Origin: an uncultured Duncaniella sp.
GTDB lineage: Bacteria; Bacteroidota; Bacteroidia; Bacteroidales; Muribaculaceae
Assembly (NCBI GenBank): GCA_910584825.1
Contig: CAJUCI010000001.1
Location: forward strand, 62,001-126,000
Length of the DNA stretch: 64,000 nucleotides
Direction: 5' to 3'
Shown: in pieces, positions 49,098-58,907 of the stretch
Numbering within the stretch: the stretch's first letter is position 1
How the letters are laid out: each line of letters begins with the position of its first letter
The notes under the pieces: generated by a model
Told to the model about the DNA's origin: nothing
Databases searched by the model: none
Seen by the model: only the letters and a program-made list of their open reading frames with translations
Program-made: the position numbers and the translations under genes

Positions 49098-50340
49098 GAC
49101 AACCATCATCACACTCATGTGCGCCCTCGGGGCCATGATATGCGGCACTGCCACCGCGCAGGAGACCAGCCCCTACTCAAAGTTCGGCTACGGAATGCTC
49201 GGCGACAACGCCACCTCGGGCCAGCGTCAGATGGGCGGCACCGGCTATGCCATGCACTCGGGCCGTCAGATTAACGCCATGAACCCCGCATCATATGCCT
49301 CGGTCGACTCCATGACATTCCTCTTTGACATGGGCGTGGACGTCTCGCTCTACTGGCGTCAGGACGCCTCGGGCAAGCAGCGCGACTGGGGCGGCGGCAT
49401 CGACTACATCACCATGCTCTTCCCCGTCAGCAAGACCGTGGGCGTGAGCGCAGGACTCGTCCCCTACTCGTCGGTGGGCTACTCGTTCGGCTCGAAGATG
49501 GACAACGGCTACTCCTCCCACGAAGGCTCGGGCGGCATCAACCAGCTCTATCTCGGCGCGGGATGGAAGCCCTTCAAGGGATTCTCCATCGGTGTCAACG
49601 CCAGCTATCTCTTCGGCAACACCTACAACGAGGTCTATGCCACCTCGTCGTCGGGCGTAGGCGCAGTGTTCGAGCAGACGATGGAGGTGCAGGACTATCA
49701 CTTCCGTCTCGGCGCACAGTACACCCACGAAATCTCGCACAAAAGCTCAGTCACCCTCGGCGTCACCTATGAGCCGGGCAAGGACCTGCTGGGCAAGACC
49801 TACGTGGTGAAATATCTCCAGAGCAGCACCGCCGCCCCCGACACCGTGGCCCCCGGCGTGATAAAGCTGCGCAACAACTTCTCACTCGCATCATCCTACG
49901 GCGCGGGCATCGCCTATGACTGGAACGGCCGCCTCCACGCCGAGGTCGACTTCACATATCAGCCCTGGAAGGACGCCAAGTATGCCCAGATTGAAAACTT
50001 CTCGGCCACCCGTCTCGACAACCGCTGGAAGGTGGGCGCAGGTCTCAGCTATCAGCCCGACCCGCGCGGCAGCTACTTCAAGCGCGTCACCTATCGCGCC
50101 GGCGGATACTACAACCGCGACTACATGATGGTGGGCGACAACCACGTGCGCGACTACGGAGTGTCATGCGGCTTCGGATTCCCCACCACATCCATCTCCT
50201 ACAAGACCATAATCAATCTCGGATTCGAGTACCGCCAACGCCGGTCCACCCCCAATCCCCTGCTCAAGGAGAGATACTTCAACGTAACGCTCGGCGTCAA
50301 CTTTAACGGCACCTGGTTCCTCCGCAACAAGCTCAGATAA
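49084..50340 (+). CDS. FadL-like outer-membrane beta-barrel protein
   Basis: Outer-membrane protein of 418 aa. The signal peptide ends ATA before Gln at about residue 26. The early mature region (SPYSKFGYGMLGDNATSGQRQMGGTGYAM...NAMNPASYASVDS) resembles the FadL-type hatch found in this coaX-linked protein of Bacteroidales. Alternating strands follow to the end (FNVTLGVNFNGTWFLRNKLR). The position between coaX and lptC is conserved in the order. It may help outer-membrane lipid or LPS handling, by context only. Confidence 0.8.
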   Translation: MKLFRTTIITLMCALGAMICGTATAQETSPYSKFGYGMLGDNATSGQRQMGGTGYAMHSGRQINAMNPASYASVDSMTFLFDMGVDVSLYWRQDASGKQRDWGGGIDYITMLFPVSKTVGVSAGLVPYSSVGYSFGSKMDNGYSSHEGSGGINQLYLGAGWKPFKGFSIGVNASYLFGNTYNEVYATSSSGVGAVFEQTMEVQDYHFRLGAQYTHEISHKSSVTLGVTYEPGKDLLGKTYVVKYLQSSTAAPDTVAPGVIKLRNNFSLASSYGAGIAYDWNGRLHAEVDFTYQPWKDAKYAQIENFSATRLDNRWKVGAGLSYQPDPRGSYFKRVTYRAGGYYNRDYMMVGDNHVRDYGVSCGFGFPTTSISYKTIINLGFEYRQRRSTPNPLLKERYFNVTLGVNFNGTWFLRNKLR

Positions 50341-51035
50341 TGCTCCGTCGCGCCACCACACGACATATGCGTCTGCTCCCCGCAGTGGCACTCGCGGCCA
50401 TCGCGGCGATGGGGGCCACGGCACTCAGCTCGTGCAAGGAGGAGTCAAAGCTCACCACCGCCGATGTCGACACCGTGGATGTGCCCACGATGATGACACG
50501 CGACGTCGAGACACTCATCTCCGACTCGGGCGTGACGCGCTATCGCATCAACACCCCCGTGTGGTATGTCTACGACGAGGTTGAGGAGCCGTACTGGCGT
50601 TTCCCCGAGGGGCTTCACCTCGACAAGTTTGACAACTTCTTCCGCACCGAGGCCACCGTGCGCGCCGACTCGGCCATATATCTCAAGCACAAGCAGACGT
50701 GGCGGCTCGACGGCAACGTGAGCATCAGCAACGTGATGAACGAAAAGTTTCTCACCCAGCAGCTCTTCTGGGACCAGCGCAGCCACAAGCTCTACTCCGA
50801 CTCCTTCATCCACATCGAGCGCAGCGACCGCGTGCTCGAGGGCTACGGATTCGAGTCAAACGAGCAGATGACCCGCTATAATATATTAAAGGTGTCAGGC
50901 ATCTTCCCCGTCTCGGAATTCAAGGGCAAGGGCGCAGCCAACGCCGCAGCCGACTCGCTCGAGGCAGACTCAGTCACCGTCCCCCAGCCCGACACTCCCC
51001 CCTCGCGCGTGCCCACCGTGACCGAAATCCCCTAA
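50340..51035 (+). CDS. lptC: LPS export protein LptC
   Basis: Bitopic periplasmic bridge protein of 231 aa that passes LPS from LptB2FG to LptA. The N-terminal segment ends in a lipobox-like LSSC (about 29-32), common for Bacteroidales LptC. The beta-jellyroll (about 55-190) shows FPEGLHLDKFD, ADSAIYLKHKQTWRLDGNV and GYGFESNEQM. Its ATG shares one base with the stop of the upstream gene (TAATG), so translation is coupled. A Ser/Pro tail follows. Confidence 0.88.
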   Translation: MLRRATTRHMRLLPAVALAAIAAMGATALSSCKEESKLTTADVDTVDVPTMMTRDVETLISDSGVTRYRINTPVWYVYDEVEEPYWRFPEGLHLDKFDNFFRTEATVRADSAIYLKHKQTWRLDGNVSISNVMNEKFLTQQLFWDQRSHKLYSDSFIHIERSDRVLEGYGFESNEQMTRYNILKVSGIFPVSEFKGKGAANAAADSLEADSVTVPQPDTPPSRVPTVTEIP

Positions 51036-51057
51036 CCATCTAACCCTATCCCCTGAA

Positions 51058-52350
51058 ATGGCCGACCTAAGTTTCTGGATACTGCTTACGATAATCTCAC
51101 TCATACTCTCCGCCTTCTTCTCGGGGGTGGAGATTGCTTTCATCACCTCTGACCGCGTGCGCGTGGGGCTTGACCTGAGCCGCGGCGGCCTCATCAACCG
51201 CATCATAGGCCGCTACTACCACCATCAGGAATTCTTCATCTCCACCATCCTCGTGGGCAACAACATCATGCTCGTAATCTACGGCATGGGTGCGGCCGCC
51301 CTGCTCGAGCCGTGGATTGAGGAGCACGTCACCAACAACCAGGCCCTCATCCTCCTGCTCCAGACCATCATCTCGACACTCGTCATCCTCTTCACCGGCG
51401 AGTTCATCCCCAAGTCCATCTTCCGCATCAACCCCTACAGGTCGCTCAAGCTGTCGGCCCTCCCGGTCTACTTCTTCTACATCATCCTCTACCCCGTGGC
51501 ATGGTTCACATCGTGGCTCTCCAAGGTGCTCATGCGCATGGCCGGACTCAAGGCCGAGGACACCCGCCTGGGCGTGCTCTCAATCTCCGACCTCAACGAA
51601 TATCTCGAGACCAAGATTGACGACCTCGACAACCCCGCCGAGACACAGGTGGAGAATGAGGTTAAAATCTTCCATAACGCGCTCGACTTCTCGTCGACCC
51701 AGCTGCGCGACTGCATGGCCCCGCGCAACGAGCTGGTGGCCGTCGACCTCGACGACACCTCGCGCGACGAACTGTCAGAGCTGTTCACCTCGTCGGGCCG
51801 CAGTAAGATACTCGTCTATCAGGGCGACATCGACAACGTCGTGGGCTATGTGCACGTATCCGAGCTCTTCGACCCCGCCAGCGACTGGAAGGAGCATATC
51901 AAGGAGGTGCTCTACGCCCCCGAGACACTCCTGGCCAACACCATGATGCGCCGTCTGCTCAGCGAGAAACGCTCGATGGCCGTGGTGGTCGACGAATTCG
52001 GAGGCACAGCCGGACTCGTCACCCTCGAGGACCTCGTGGAGGAAATCTTCGGCGACATCCAGGACGAGCATGACAAGAACGGCATCACGGCCACCGAGGT
52101 GTCGCCCGGCGTCTACGAGTTCTCGGGCCGCATCGAGGTGCGCACGCTGCGTGACCAGTTCCGCCTTGACATCCCCGAGGACGACGAATACCAGACCCTC
52201 GCCGGCTACATCATGCACGAGACAGGCACCCTTCCCGCCCAGGGCGACACCGTGGACATCGACGACCTCACCTTCACCATCAAGGAACGCTCGGCCACCC
52301 GCCTTGACCTCGTGCGCGTGGAGCGCAAGCCCGAGGAGAAGGAGCAATAG
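51058..52350 (+). CDS. CorC/HlyC-type CBS membrane protein (GldE-like hemolysin family)
   Basis: Protein of 430 aa with a CNNM/DUF21 membrane domain (about 1-175), two CBS domains (about 205-325; DCMAPRNELVAVD, GYVHVSELFD, VVVDEFGGTAGLVTLEDLVEEIFG) and a CorC_HlyC C-terminal domain (about 340-425). Members act in magnesium or cobalt balance, and the Bacteroidetes GldE branch is tied to gliding or envelope lipoproteins. It is the last gene of the coaX to lptC run; the foldase gene often next to it is not present. Confidence 0.9.
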   Translation: MADLSFWILLTIISLILSAFFSGVEIAFITSDRVRVGLDLSRGGLINRIIGRYYHHQEFFISTILVGNNIMLVIYGMGAAALLEPWIEEHVTNNQALILLLQTIISTLVILFTGEFIPKSIFRINPYRSLKLSALPVYFFYIILYPVAWFTSWLSKVLMRMAGLKAEDTRLGVLSISDLNEYLETKIDDLDNPAETQVENEVKIFHNALDFSSTQLRDCMAPRNELVAVDLDDTSRDELSELFTSSGRSKILVYQGDIDNVVGYVHVSELFDPASDWKEHIKEVLYAPETLLANTMMRRLLSEKRSMAVVVDEFGGTAGLVTLEDLVEEIFGDIQDEHDKNGITATEVSPGVYEFSGRIEVRTLRDQFRLDIPEDDEYQTLAGYIMHETGTLPAQGDTVDIDDLTFTIKERSATRLDLVRVERKPEEKEQ

Positions 52351-52511
52351 GAGAAAAACGCACCACACCATTAAATACAAAAATTAACATTCCACACCCT
52401 AAATTCACCTTTATTTCTATATAATTCACACTATAGCCCAAATCTTAACTAATATTTACAAAATAAAGGGATTTTTAAAATAAAAAGATTTCACATTTCA
52501 AAAATTTCAAC

Positions 52512-52519
52512 TACTTTTG
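52512..52519 (+). promoter_or_regulatory. Promoter -7 element for inositol-phosphate synthase gene
   Basis: TACTTTTG, 123 nt before the ATG. The 292-bp gap upstream (52351-52642) is AT-rich and otherwise shows no gene or strong repeat. Confidence 0.5.
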
Positions 52520-52642
52520 GCACGCTCTAAGGGTGGAGTGTGCAGTAATCCTCTCCGATAATCTACAACCGCCGCCCGCACCGAGCAACAGACAACAGAC
52601 GAAAACAAATCAATCACAACAACCTCTACAGCAACTAAAATC

Positions 52643-53986
<1,344 letters not shown>

Positions 53987-54060
53987 TCAACCCCCTCTCA
54001 GCCTCCGCGCCGCATAGACGGCGGCGACCATAAGGACGGCTGAACGGCAACAAAGAATGG

Positions 54061-54130
54061 AAAGGACAAAAGCCGCAACACGCTTTTGTCCTTTCGCACT
54101 CTTAGAGGCTGTCTCCGACTGCACAGCCTC
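54061..54130 (+). terminator. Two hairpins after inositol-phosphate synthase gene
   Basis: AAAGGACAAAAGC (54061-54073) pairs with GCTTTTGTCCTTT (54082-54094). GAGGCTGT (54105-54112) pairs with ACAGCCTC (54123-54130). The first contains GGACAAAAG, the core of the family B arms. Their position shows that the longer reading frame starting at 54057 is not the true gene start. Confidence 0.7.
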
Positions 54131-54164
54131 CTACACTCTTATCGGAAACAAATCCCACCAAGGC

Positions 54165-54968
54165 GTGACTACAGCTATAATCATCACCACCTACAACGCT
54201 CCTCTCGACCTCCGCTGCACCCTGCGCAGCCTCGAACGACAGACCGTCATGCCCGACGAGATAATCGTCGCCGACGACGGCTCAGGGCCGGAGACTCGCG
54301 AGATGGTCGAATCGTTCCGTCCCATCTTCGGCGACCGCCTCAAGCACGTATGGCAACCCGACGAAGGCTTTCAGCTGTCGCGTATACGCAACAAGGCCAT
54401 AGCGGCCGCCACCGCCGACTATATAATCATGGTGGACGGCGATGTGATACTCCACCCCGACTTCGTGCGTGACCACGTGCGCTACTCGCGCCGAGGCACA
54501 TTCGTGGCCGGAATGCGCTCGATGCTCGCACCCGAGCTTTCGCGCCGTCTGCGCGAAGGCACATTCAGCGGCCACCTCGCATGGTGGTGCACCTCGATGG
54601 ACGACCTGCGCGTCTACTCGCTCCGCGCCCGCTGGCTCACCCCGCTGCTGCGCAACCATCATCAAGGCTCGGTGCGCCAGCTCATAGGCTGCAACATGGC
54701 CTACTGGCGCGAGGACGCAATCAAGGTCAACGGCTTTGACGAATCATTCACCACATGGGGCGAGGAGGACCGCGAATTTGCCGTGCGCCTCTACAACATC
54801 GGTCTGCGCCGCCGCAACATGATATTCGCCGGACTGCAGTTTCACCTTTACCATCCCACCCGCAAAAACGACGACACCCTCGAGGGCAACGGCGAACTGC
54901 TGCGCTTCGCCCGCTCGAGCCGCCTCACCCGATGTACCAACGGCCTTGACAAACACATGCATGAGTGA
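54165..54968 (+). CDS. Family 2 glycosyltransferase with C-terminal galactosyltransferase-like motif
   Basis: Soluble GT-A enzyme of 267 aa. Motifs: IIITTYNAPLDLRCTLRSL, VADDGSGPETR, VDGDVILHPDF (DxD site, about 96-106), NMAYWREDAIKVNGFDE and TWGEEDREFAVRLYN, the last being the Glyco_transf_7C-type acceptor motif. The GTG at 54165 is chosen because the longer frame contains the terminator of the previous gene. It may add a sugar to LPS core or a surface glycan; donor and acceptor are not readable. Confidence 0.85.
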   Translation: MTTAIIITTYNAPLDLRCTLRSLERQTVMPDEIIVADDGSGPETREMVESFRPIFGDRLKHVWQPDEGFQLSRIRNKAIAAATADYIIMVDGDVILHPDFVRDHVRYSRRGTFVAGMRSMLAPELSRRLREGTFSGHLAWWCTSMDDLRVYSLRARWLTPLLRNHHQGSVRQLIGCNMAYWREDAIKVNGFDESFTTWGEEDREFAVRLYNIGLRRRNMIFAGLQFHLYHPTRKNDDTLEGNGELLRFARSSRLTRCTNGLDKHMHE

Positions 54969-55050
54969 ACCGCGCCGACCGAAGCTGCCTCACCCCGAAA
55001 GCGATGTGTTATATTTTGTTAAGCCGAGGCATATTGCTGTAACAAATATG

Positions 55051-55080
55051 TTGAGGTTTTGTAACTTAGTTGTAACTTTG
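55051..55080 (+). promoter_or_regulatory. Promoter for M28 cyclase-like gene
   Basis: TTG (55051-55053), 19 bp, TAACTTTG (55073-55080), 51 nt before the ATG. Confidence 0.75.
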
Positions 55081-55131
55081 CAGTGAAAACACGTGCACGC
55101 ACATTACGCGCACCCCTAATTTTTGCAACCA

Positions 55132-56136
55132 ATGAAAGGCATAGGCAAAATCACATGCTCTATGGCGGCCGCTCTACTCATTGCGGTCGGATGCCGTACT
55201 ACCGGGTCGGGAGATGCCAAGGGGGATGACACCACTGAAAAGAACACCATCAAGGAAGCTGCAACATTTGATAGCGACAGCGCATATACCTACGTCGCCC
55301 GCCAGGTAGCAATGGGCCCCCGAGTGCCCGGTAGCCCGGCCAACGCCGAATGCGCACGATATATTGTCCGCGAGCTCACCCGTCACGGTGCCGACACCGT
55401 GACCGAGCAACGAGCCTCGGTGACAGCCTACAACGGCGATGTGCTCCCAATCAACAACATCATGGGACGGTTTAACACCGAAGCCCCCACACGTCTGCTC
55501 CTGCTGGCCCATTACGACACACGTCCCTGGGCCGACAGCGACCCCGACCAGGCCAACCATGCCTCACCCGTGCCCGGCGCGAATGACGGCGCAAGCGGCG
55601 TGGGCGTGCTCCTCGAGATAGCCCGTCAGATATCCAAGACGCAGCCCAAGGTAGGCGTTGACATGCTCTTTGTCGATGCCGAGGACTACGGACAGGAGTC
55701 AGGGTTCTCCAACCACGACGAGACCTGGGCACTCGGCACCCAATACTGGATTGAGCACATGCCCTACGCTCAGGACGCTCTGCCCCGCTACGCCATACTC
55801 CTCGATATGGTGGGCGGAATCGACGCCAAGTTTCACCGCGAATACTTCTCTAACAACAGTGCCCGCAACATCGTGGACAAAGTGTGGGGCATAGCCGCTC
55901 GTTCGGGCTATGGCAGCCGCTTTGTCAATCTCGACGGCGGTGCTGTGGTCGACGACCATGTCTATATCAACAAGGCCGGTATCCCGGCCATCGACATCAT
56001 CGAGTCGAAGAATGACGTGACAAAGTCGTTCTCCCCCACATGGCACACCATCAATGACGACCTCGACAACATAGACCGCGCATCGCTCAAAGCCGCCGGC
56101 CAGACCGTCCTCAACGTCATATACTCTGAGAAGTAG
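55132..56136 (+). CDS. M28-family lipoprotein, probable glutaminyl-peptide cyclotransferase (type II)
   Basis: Protein of 334 aa with lipobox AVGC (about 18-21 from the ATG at 55132; a TTG nine bases earlier is possible). The zinc fold shows LLLLAHYDTRPWAD, VPGANDGASGVGVLLEIAR, DMLFVDAEDYG and ETWALGTQYWI, a combination typical of Bacteroidetes glutaminyl cyclases rather than plain aminopeptidases. Such enzymes turn N-terminal Gln of exported proteins into pyroglutamate after signal-peptide removal. Several exported proteins in this window have Gln at +1, which fits. An aminopeptidase cannot be fully excluded. Confidence 0.82.
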   Translation: MKGIGKITCSMAAALLIAVGCRTTGSGDAKGDDTTEKNTIKEAATFDSDSAYTYVARQVAMGPRVPGSPANAECARYIVRELTRHGADTVTEQRASVTAYNGDVLPINNIMGRFNTEAPTRLLLLAHYDTRPWADSDPDQANHASPVPGANDGASGVGVLLEIARQISKTQPKVGVDMLFVDAEDYGQESGFSNHDETWALGTQYWIEHMPYAQDALPRYAILLDMVGGIDAKFHREYFSNNSARNIVDKVWGIAARSGYGSRFVNLDGGAVVDDHVYINKAGIPAIDIIESKNDVTKSFSPTWHTINDDLDNIDRASLKAAGQTVLNVIYSEK

Positions 56137-56221
56137 CTCTTATAGTATATAGAGTATATAGAGTTTATAAAGTAACTCTTATGGTCTATAAGGTCTATTG
56201 AGTTTAAAGAGTTTATAAGGT
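56137..56221. repeat. Degenerate TATAGAG-type repeat after M28 gene
   Basis: Units such as TATAGAG, TTTATAAAG and GTCTATAAGG follow one another in a decayed tandem. It is probably a relic of the 7-mer family. Confidence 0.45.
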
Positions 56222-56285
56222 AAAAGTTTAAGAGCCAAGATAACAGCGTTAAATCGCAGTCATCTTGGCTCTTAAACTTTTATTG
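56222..56285 (+). terminator. Terminator hairpin downstream of M28 gene
   Basis: The 20-bp arms 56222-56241 and 56262-56281 pair perfectly (AAAAGTTTAAGAGCCAAGAT). T-rich sequence lies at the 3' side, so it could stop transcription from either converging gene. Confidence 0.75.
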
Positions 56286-56300
56286 CAGTGTTGCGAAGCT

Positions 56301-56411
56301 GTAGGAGCGACGGCTTTAGCCGTCGATATGAAGCTACGTATCAGGCAATGGCTATCTGAATAGAGATTAGCTTATTCATGCCATATCGACGGCTGAAGCC
56401 GTCGCTCCTAC
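56301..56411. repeat. GTAG-headed REP doublet (REPIN-like), family A, copy 3
   Basis: Inverted 30-nt REP units (56301-56330 and 56382-56411) differ at one pair, a G-U. The unit matches the copy at 37279 base for base on the left. The centre begins AAGCTACGTATC in both copies and then diverges. It ends 6 bp from the stop of the minus-strand gene. Confidence 0.85.
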
Positions 56412-56417
56412 AGTTAC

Positions 56418-58799
56418 TCAGAGACGTATCTTGACAGTATTGCCCGAGGCGTCGCGGAGAATATATATTCCGGCGGGGAGCGATGACAGTGCCGAGCTTG
56501 ACACGCCTGAGAGCACTCGCACTCCCATCACAGTGTAGACATCAAACGCGTCAGCAACCCCATCGGCCTCTATCGAACCGATGCCTGTAACCTTAGCATC
56601 ACGGCTGGGACGCACACAAAGATTGAGCATGCGGACCAAGTCGGTGTTGGTATTTGTAGTCGCGCGGAGATTGACGACATGCACCCTCGTTGACTCATTT
56701 CCGGGATAACTGCCGGTCATGTAGCAACGGGTGGCAGGCACTGTCCATTTCCCTCCACTGTATGATGTCTTAGAGGCATCAGCCACCGGGAGAAACAGTG
56801 AATTGTCGTTATGCTTTGAGAAATAGGCGATTCCATACACGCCGTTATACTTCACCCACTGCTGGGTAGTGTTCTCAAGCATCTCCTCCCAATGGTCCAC
56901 AGTGCCGCATGTCCAGCCTGTGCCGAGGTCAGTTGCAGGGTCATATGAGGCATTACCGGCAATATCCTCGCGAGGCCAATCATGCATGTGCTCCGACTCA
57001 ACGGCCTGAGGCTCCTTCAGGCCCCACCAATAGTTGTGGCCAATCTCCTCGGGGGATGTCGCTCCGAGATTGACGTCGCTCCACACACGGCCATAGCCCA
57101 TGTCCACTTCGCCGCGTGTAGGCTGATAGCCCTTGACGGTGACAGTGATTGTCTTCTCGACACCGCCATACGATGCCGTTACCGTAGCCGTGCCCTCGGT
57201 CTTGCCGATAACAGCCACACTGTTGTGAGCAGCATTGACGGTCATGTCGCACACGTCATTGCAGCTCCACTCGACAGCCGATGGCGATGCGACGGCGGGG
57301 ATGGGGGTGAGAGTCACATCAAACGCCTGACCCAAGAGAATCTCGCCGCCGTCCTTCGCACATGATACCTCGAAGCCCTCGAGTGCCGGAGCAGCAACAG
57401 GTCGCACGGGCATACCGTAATACACTGTGTTCGGGGTCAGTTGCGCCGTTACCGACGCGCCCGCGGCGGAAGCAGAAACCTGCAGCGCATAGGCCTTGGG
57501 GCTGAAGTTGCTTGACGATTTATCGCGGTCGCATGTCCAGATATATAGCTTGGAGGTATTATATGCAAGTGATGAGCCATCCATATAGCTTGAGGCGCGC
57601 ATGAGGATGGAATTGCCGTTGATTTTGGAGGTGAAGCGATAGAACACCACACCGTCGACATCCTCACGTGTCACATCGCAGTTGTCAATAAGCTCCTGCA
57701 CCATCTCCTTGGTCGGGGTTATCCAGTCGCTCCCCCACTCCTTGGTGGCCGCATCATACTCCGTGCCGTACACCACCGAGGGAAACGAGTAGCCGCCCCA
57801 ATCATAATGGGTGTAATTCATGCTGTTGTAGGTCCTTTTAGGCTCAGACTCGGCAAAACCGTAATAAGTACCCGCCTCTTCGGGCGACTCCGCTCCGACA
57901 TTATAACCGGCCCAGGCTACGCTCAGGCCGAGGTCGACACGCTTCTCAACGGCCGGCTTGGCAGTCACGGTGACTACGCATTGCGCACTGATGCCCGAGC
58001 CGTCGACAGTCTCGACCGTGATGGTCGCCTCGCCCGGGGTGAGAGCCGAAATCTCGCCAAGCTCCGTCACCGTGGCAACTTCAGGATTGGACGAAGTGAA
58101 TTTAAGCCACTTGTCAGAGGCATCAGCGGGTGACACGCAAGGAAAAATCCTGTCCGTCTTCCCCTCGAGGAGCGAAATCGAGGTAGTGTTGAGTGTGACC
58201 GAGGTGACCTTGACGCCGGTACGCTCATTGAGCACCGCGAGCACTACGGAATATTTGCCATACTCGGAGCGCGCAAGCTTGAACTCCTCACCGCCACTCT
58301 TCCTGAGTTGCATTGCCGCCTCGCTCGGAAAGGAGTAAGGACTGTAATCGGTGGTCGATGTCCACACCCCGGTCACGGGCGCGCCCGATGATGATGTGCC
58401 GGTCGAGGGGATGAAGATTGAGTTGCCGCTGGTACCCGTGACGTTCCATCCCTGACGGCCATTTACAGTCGCGGCCTCAAAGACCGCGTTGTCTAACAGC
58501 TCCTGCATCTCGGCCTTGGTGGGCATGCGCCATTCGCGTCCGAGATTCACGGTGGCCACATCGTAGATGGTGCCTGAGATGTCGCCGCCCACTTTGATGC
58601 CGGTGAGTGCCGACGGCTGGTTCATCACTGTCGGCGGCGTAGGCTCACCGAAATAGAACATGTTGTAACTCCCCCCGGTAGAGATGACCCCCGAGGCGAA
58701 TTTCACGCTCAGCCCGAGGTCTACAGCTTCGGGCGTGTCATAGGCGTGAAGTGAGACGGCCGTAGCGGCCGCCACAAGAAATGTGGTAATTCTTGTCAT
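56418..58799 (-). CDS. Secreted multidomain protein with triplicated FISUMP-like domains and Ig-like (Big_2) domains
   Basis: Exported protein of 793 aa; the signal peptide ends LHA at about residue 19. Three related modules begin with VDLGLSVKF/VDLGLSVAWA/VDMGYGRVW and carry W.MPT/W.TPT and E..ELLDN motifs (about 25-190, 285-460 and 560-740), like the fibrobacter major paralogous domain. Two bacterial Ig-like Big_2 domains sit between them (about 195-280 and 470-555). The last 45 residues (FDVYTVMGVRVL ... LPAGIYILRD) look like a Bacteroidetes C-terminal sorting tail. It lies 108 bp downstream of the BACON/BspA gene and is probably in the same operon. Function unknown; surface adhesion is possible. 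Confidence 0.75.
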   Translation of the reverse strand: MTRITTFLVAAATAVSLHAYDTPEAVDLGLSVKFASGVISTGGSYNMFYFGEPTPPTVMNQPSALTGIKVGGDISGTIYDVATVNLGREWRMPTKAEMQELLDNAVFEAATVNGRQGWNVTGTSGNSIFIPSTGTSSSGAPVTGVWTSTTDYSPYSFPSEAAMQLRKSGGEEFKLARSEYGKYSVVLAVLNERTGVKVTSVTLNTTSISLLEGKTDRIFPCVSPADASDKWLKFTSSNPEVATVTELGEISALTPGEATITVETVDGSGISAQCVVTVTAKPAVEKRVDLGLSVAWAGYNVGAESPEEAGTYYGFAESEPKRTYNSMNYTHYDWGGYSFPSVVYGTEYDAATKEWGSDWITPTKEMVQELIDNCDVTREDVDGVVFYRFTSKINGNSILMRASSYMDGSSLAYNTSKLYIWTCDRDKSSSNFSPKAYALQVSASAAGASVTAQLTPNTVYYGMPVRPVAAPALEGFEVSCAKDGGEILLGQAFDVTLTPIPAVASPSAVEWSCNDVCDMTVNAAHNSVAVIGKTEGTATVTASYGGVEKTITVTVKGYQPTRGEVDMGYGRVWSDVNLGATSPEEIGHNYWWGLKEPQAVESEHMHDWPREDIAGNASYDPATDLGTGWTCGTVDHWEEMLENTTQQWVKYNGVYGIAYFSKHNDNSLFLPVADASKTSYSGGKWTVPATRCYMTGSYPGNESTRVHVVNLRATTNTNTDLVRMLNLCVRPSRDAKVTGIGSIEADGVADAFDVYTVMGVRVLSGVSSSALSSLPAGIYILRDASGNTVKIRL

Positions 58800-58907
58800 A
58801 AAAATTGGCGATATTATGAGGCTGCCTGATGACGGCAGCCTCTGATTAAGTGACTGTGCTTTTAATTAAGCTACTGTGTTTCAGTTATGTGACTATGTCT
58901 TAGATGT

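Noticed and set aside
54057..54164. Longer N-terminus for the GT2 enzyme
   Set aside because: The extra codons include the two terminator hairpins of the preceding gene; the conserved domain begins at the GTG 54165.
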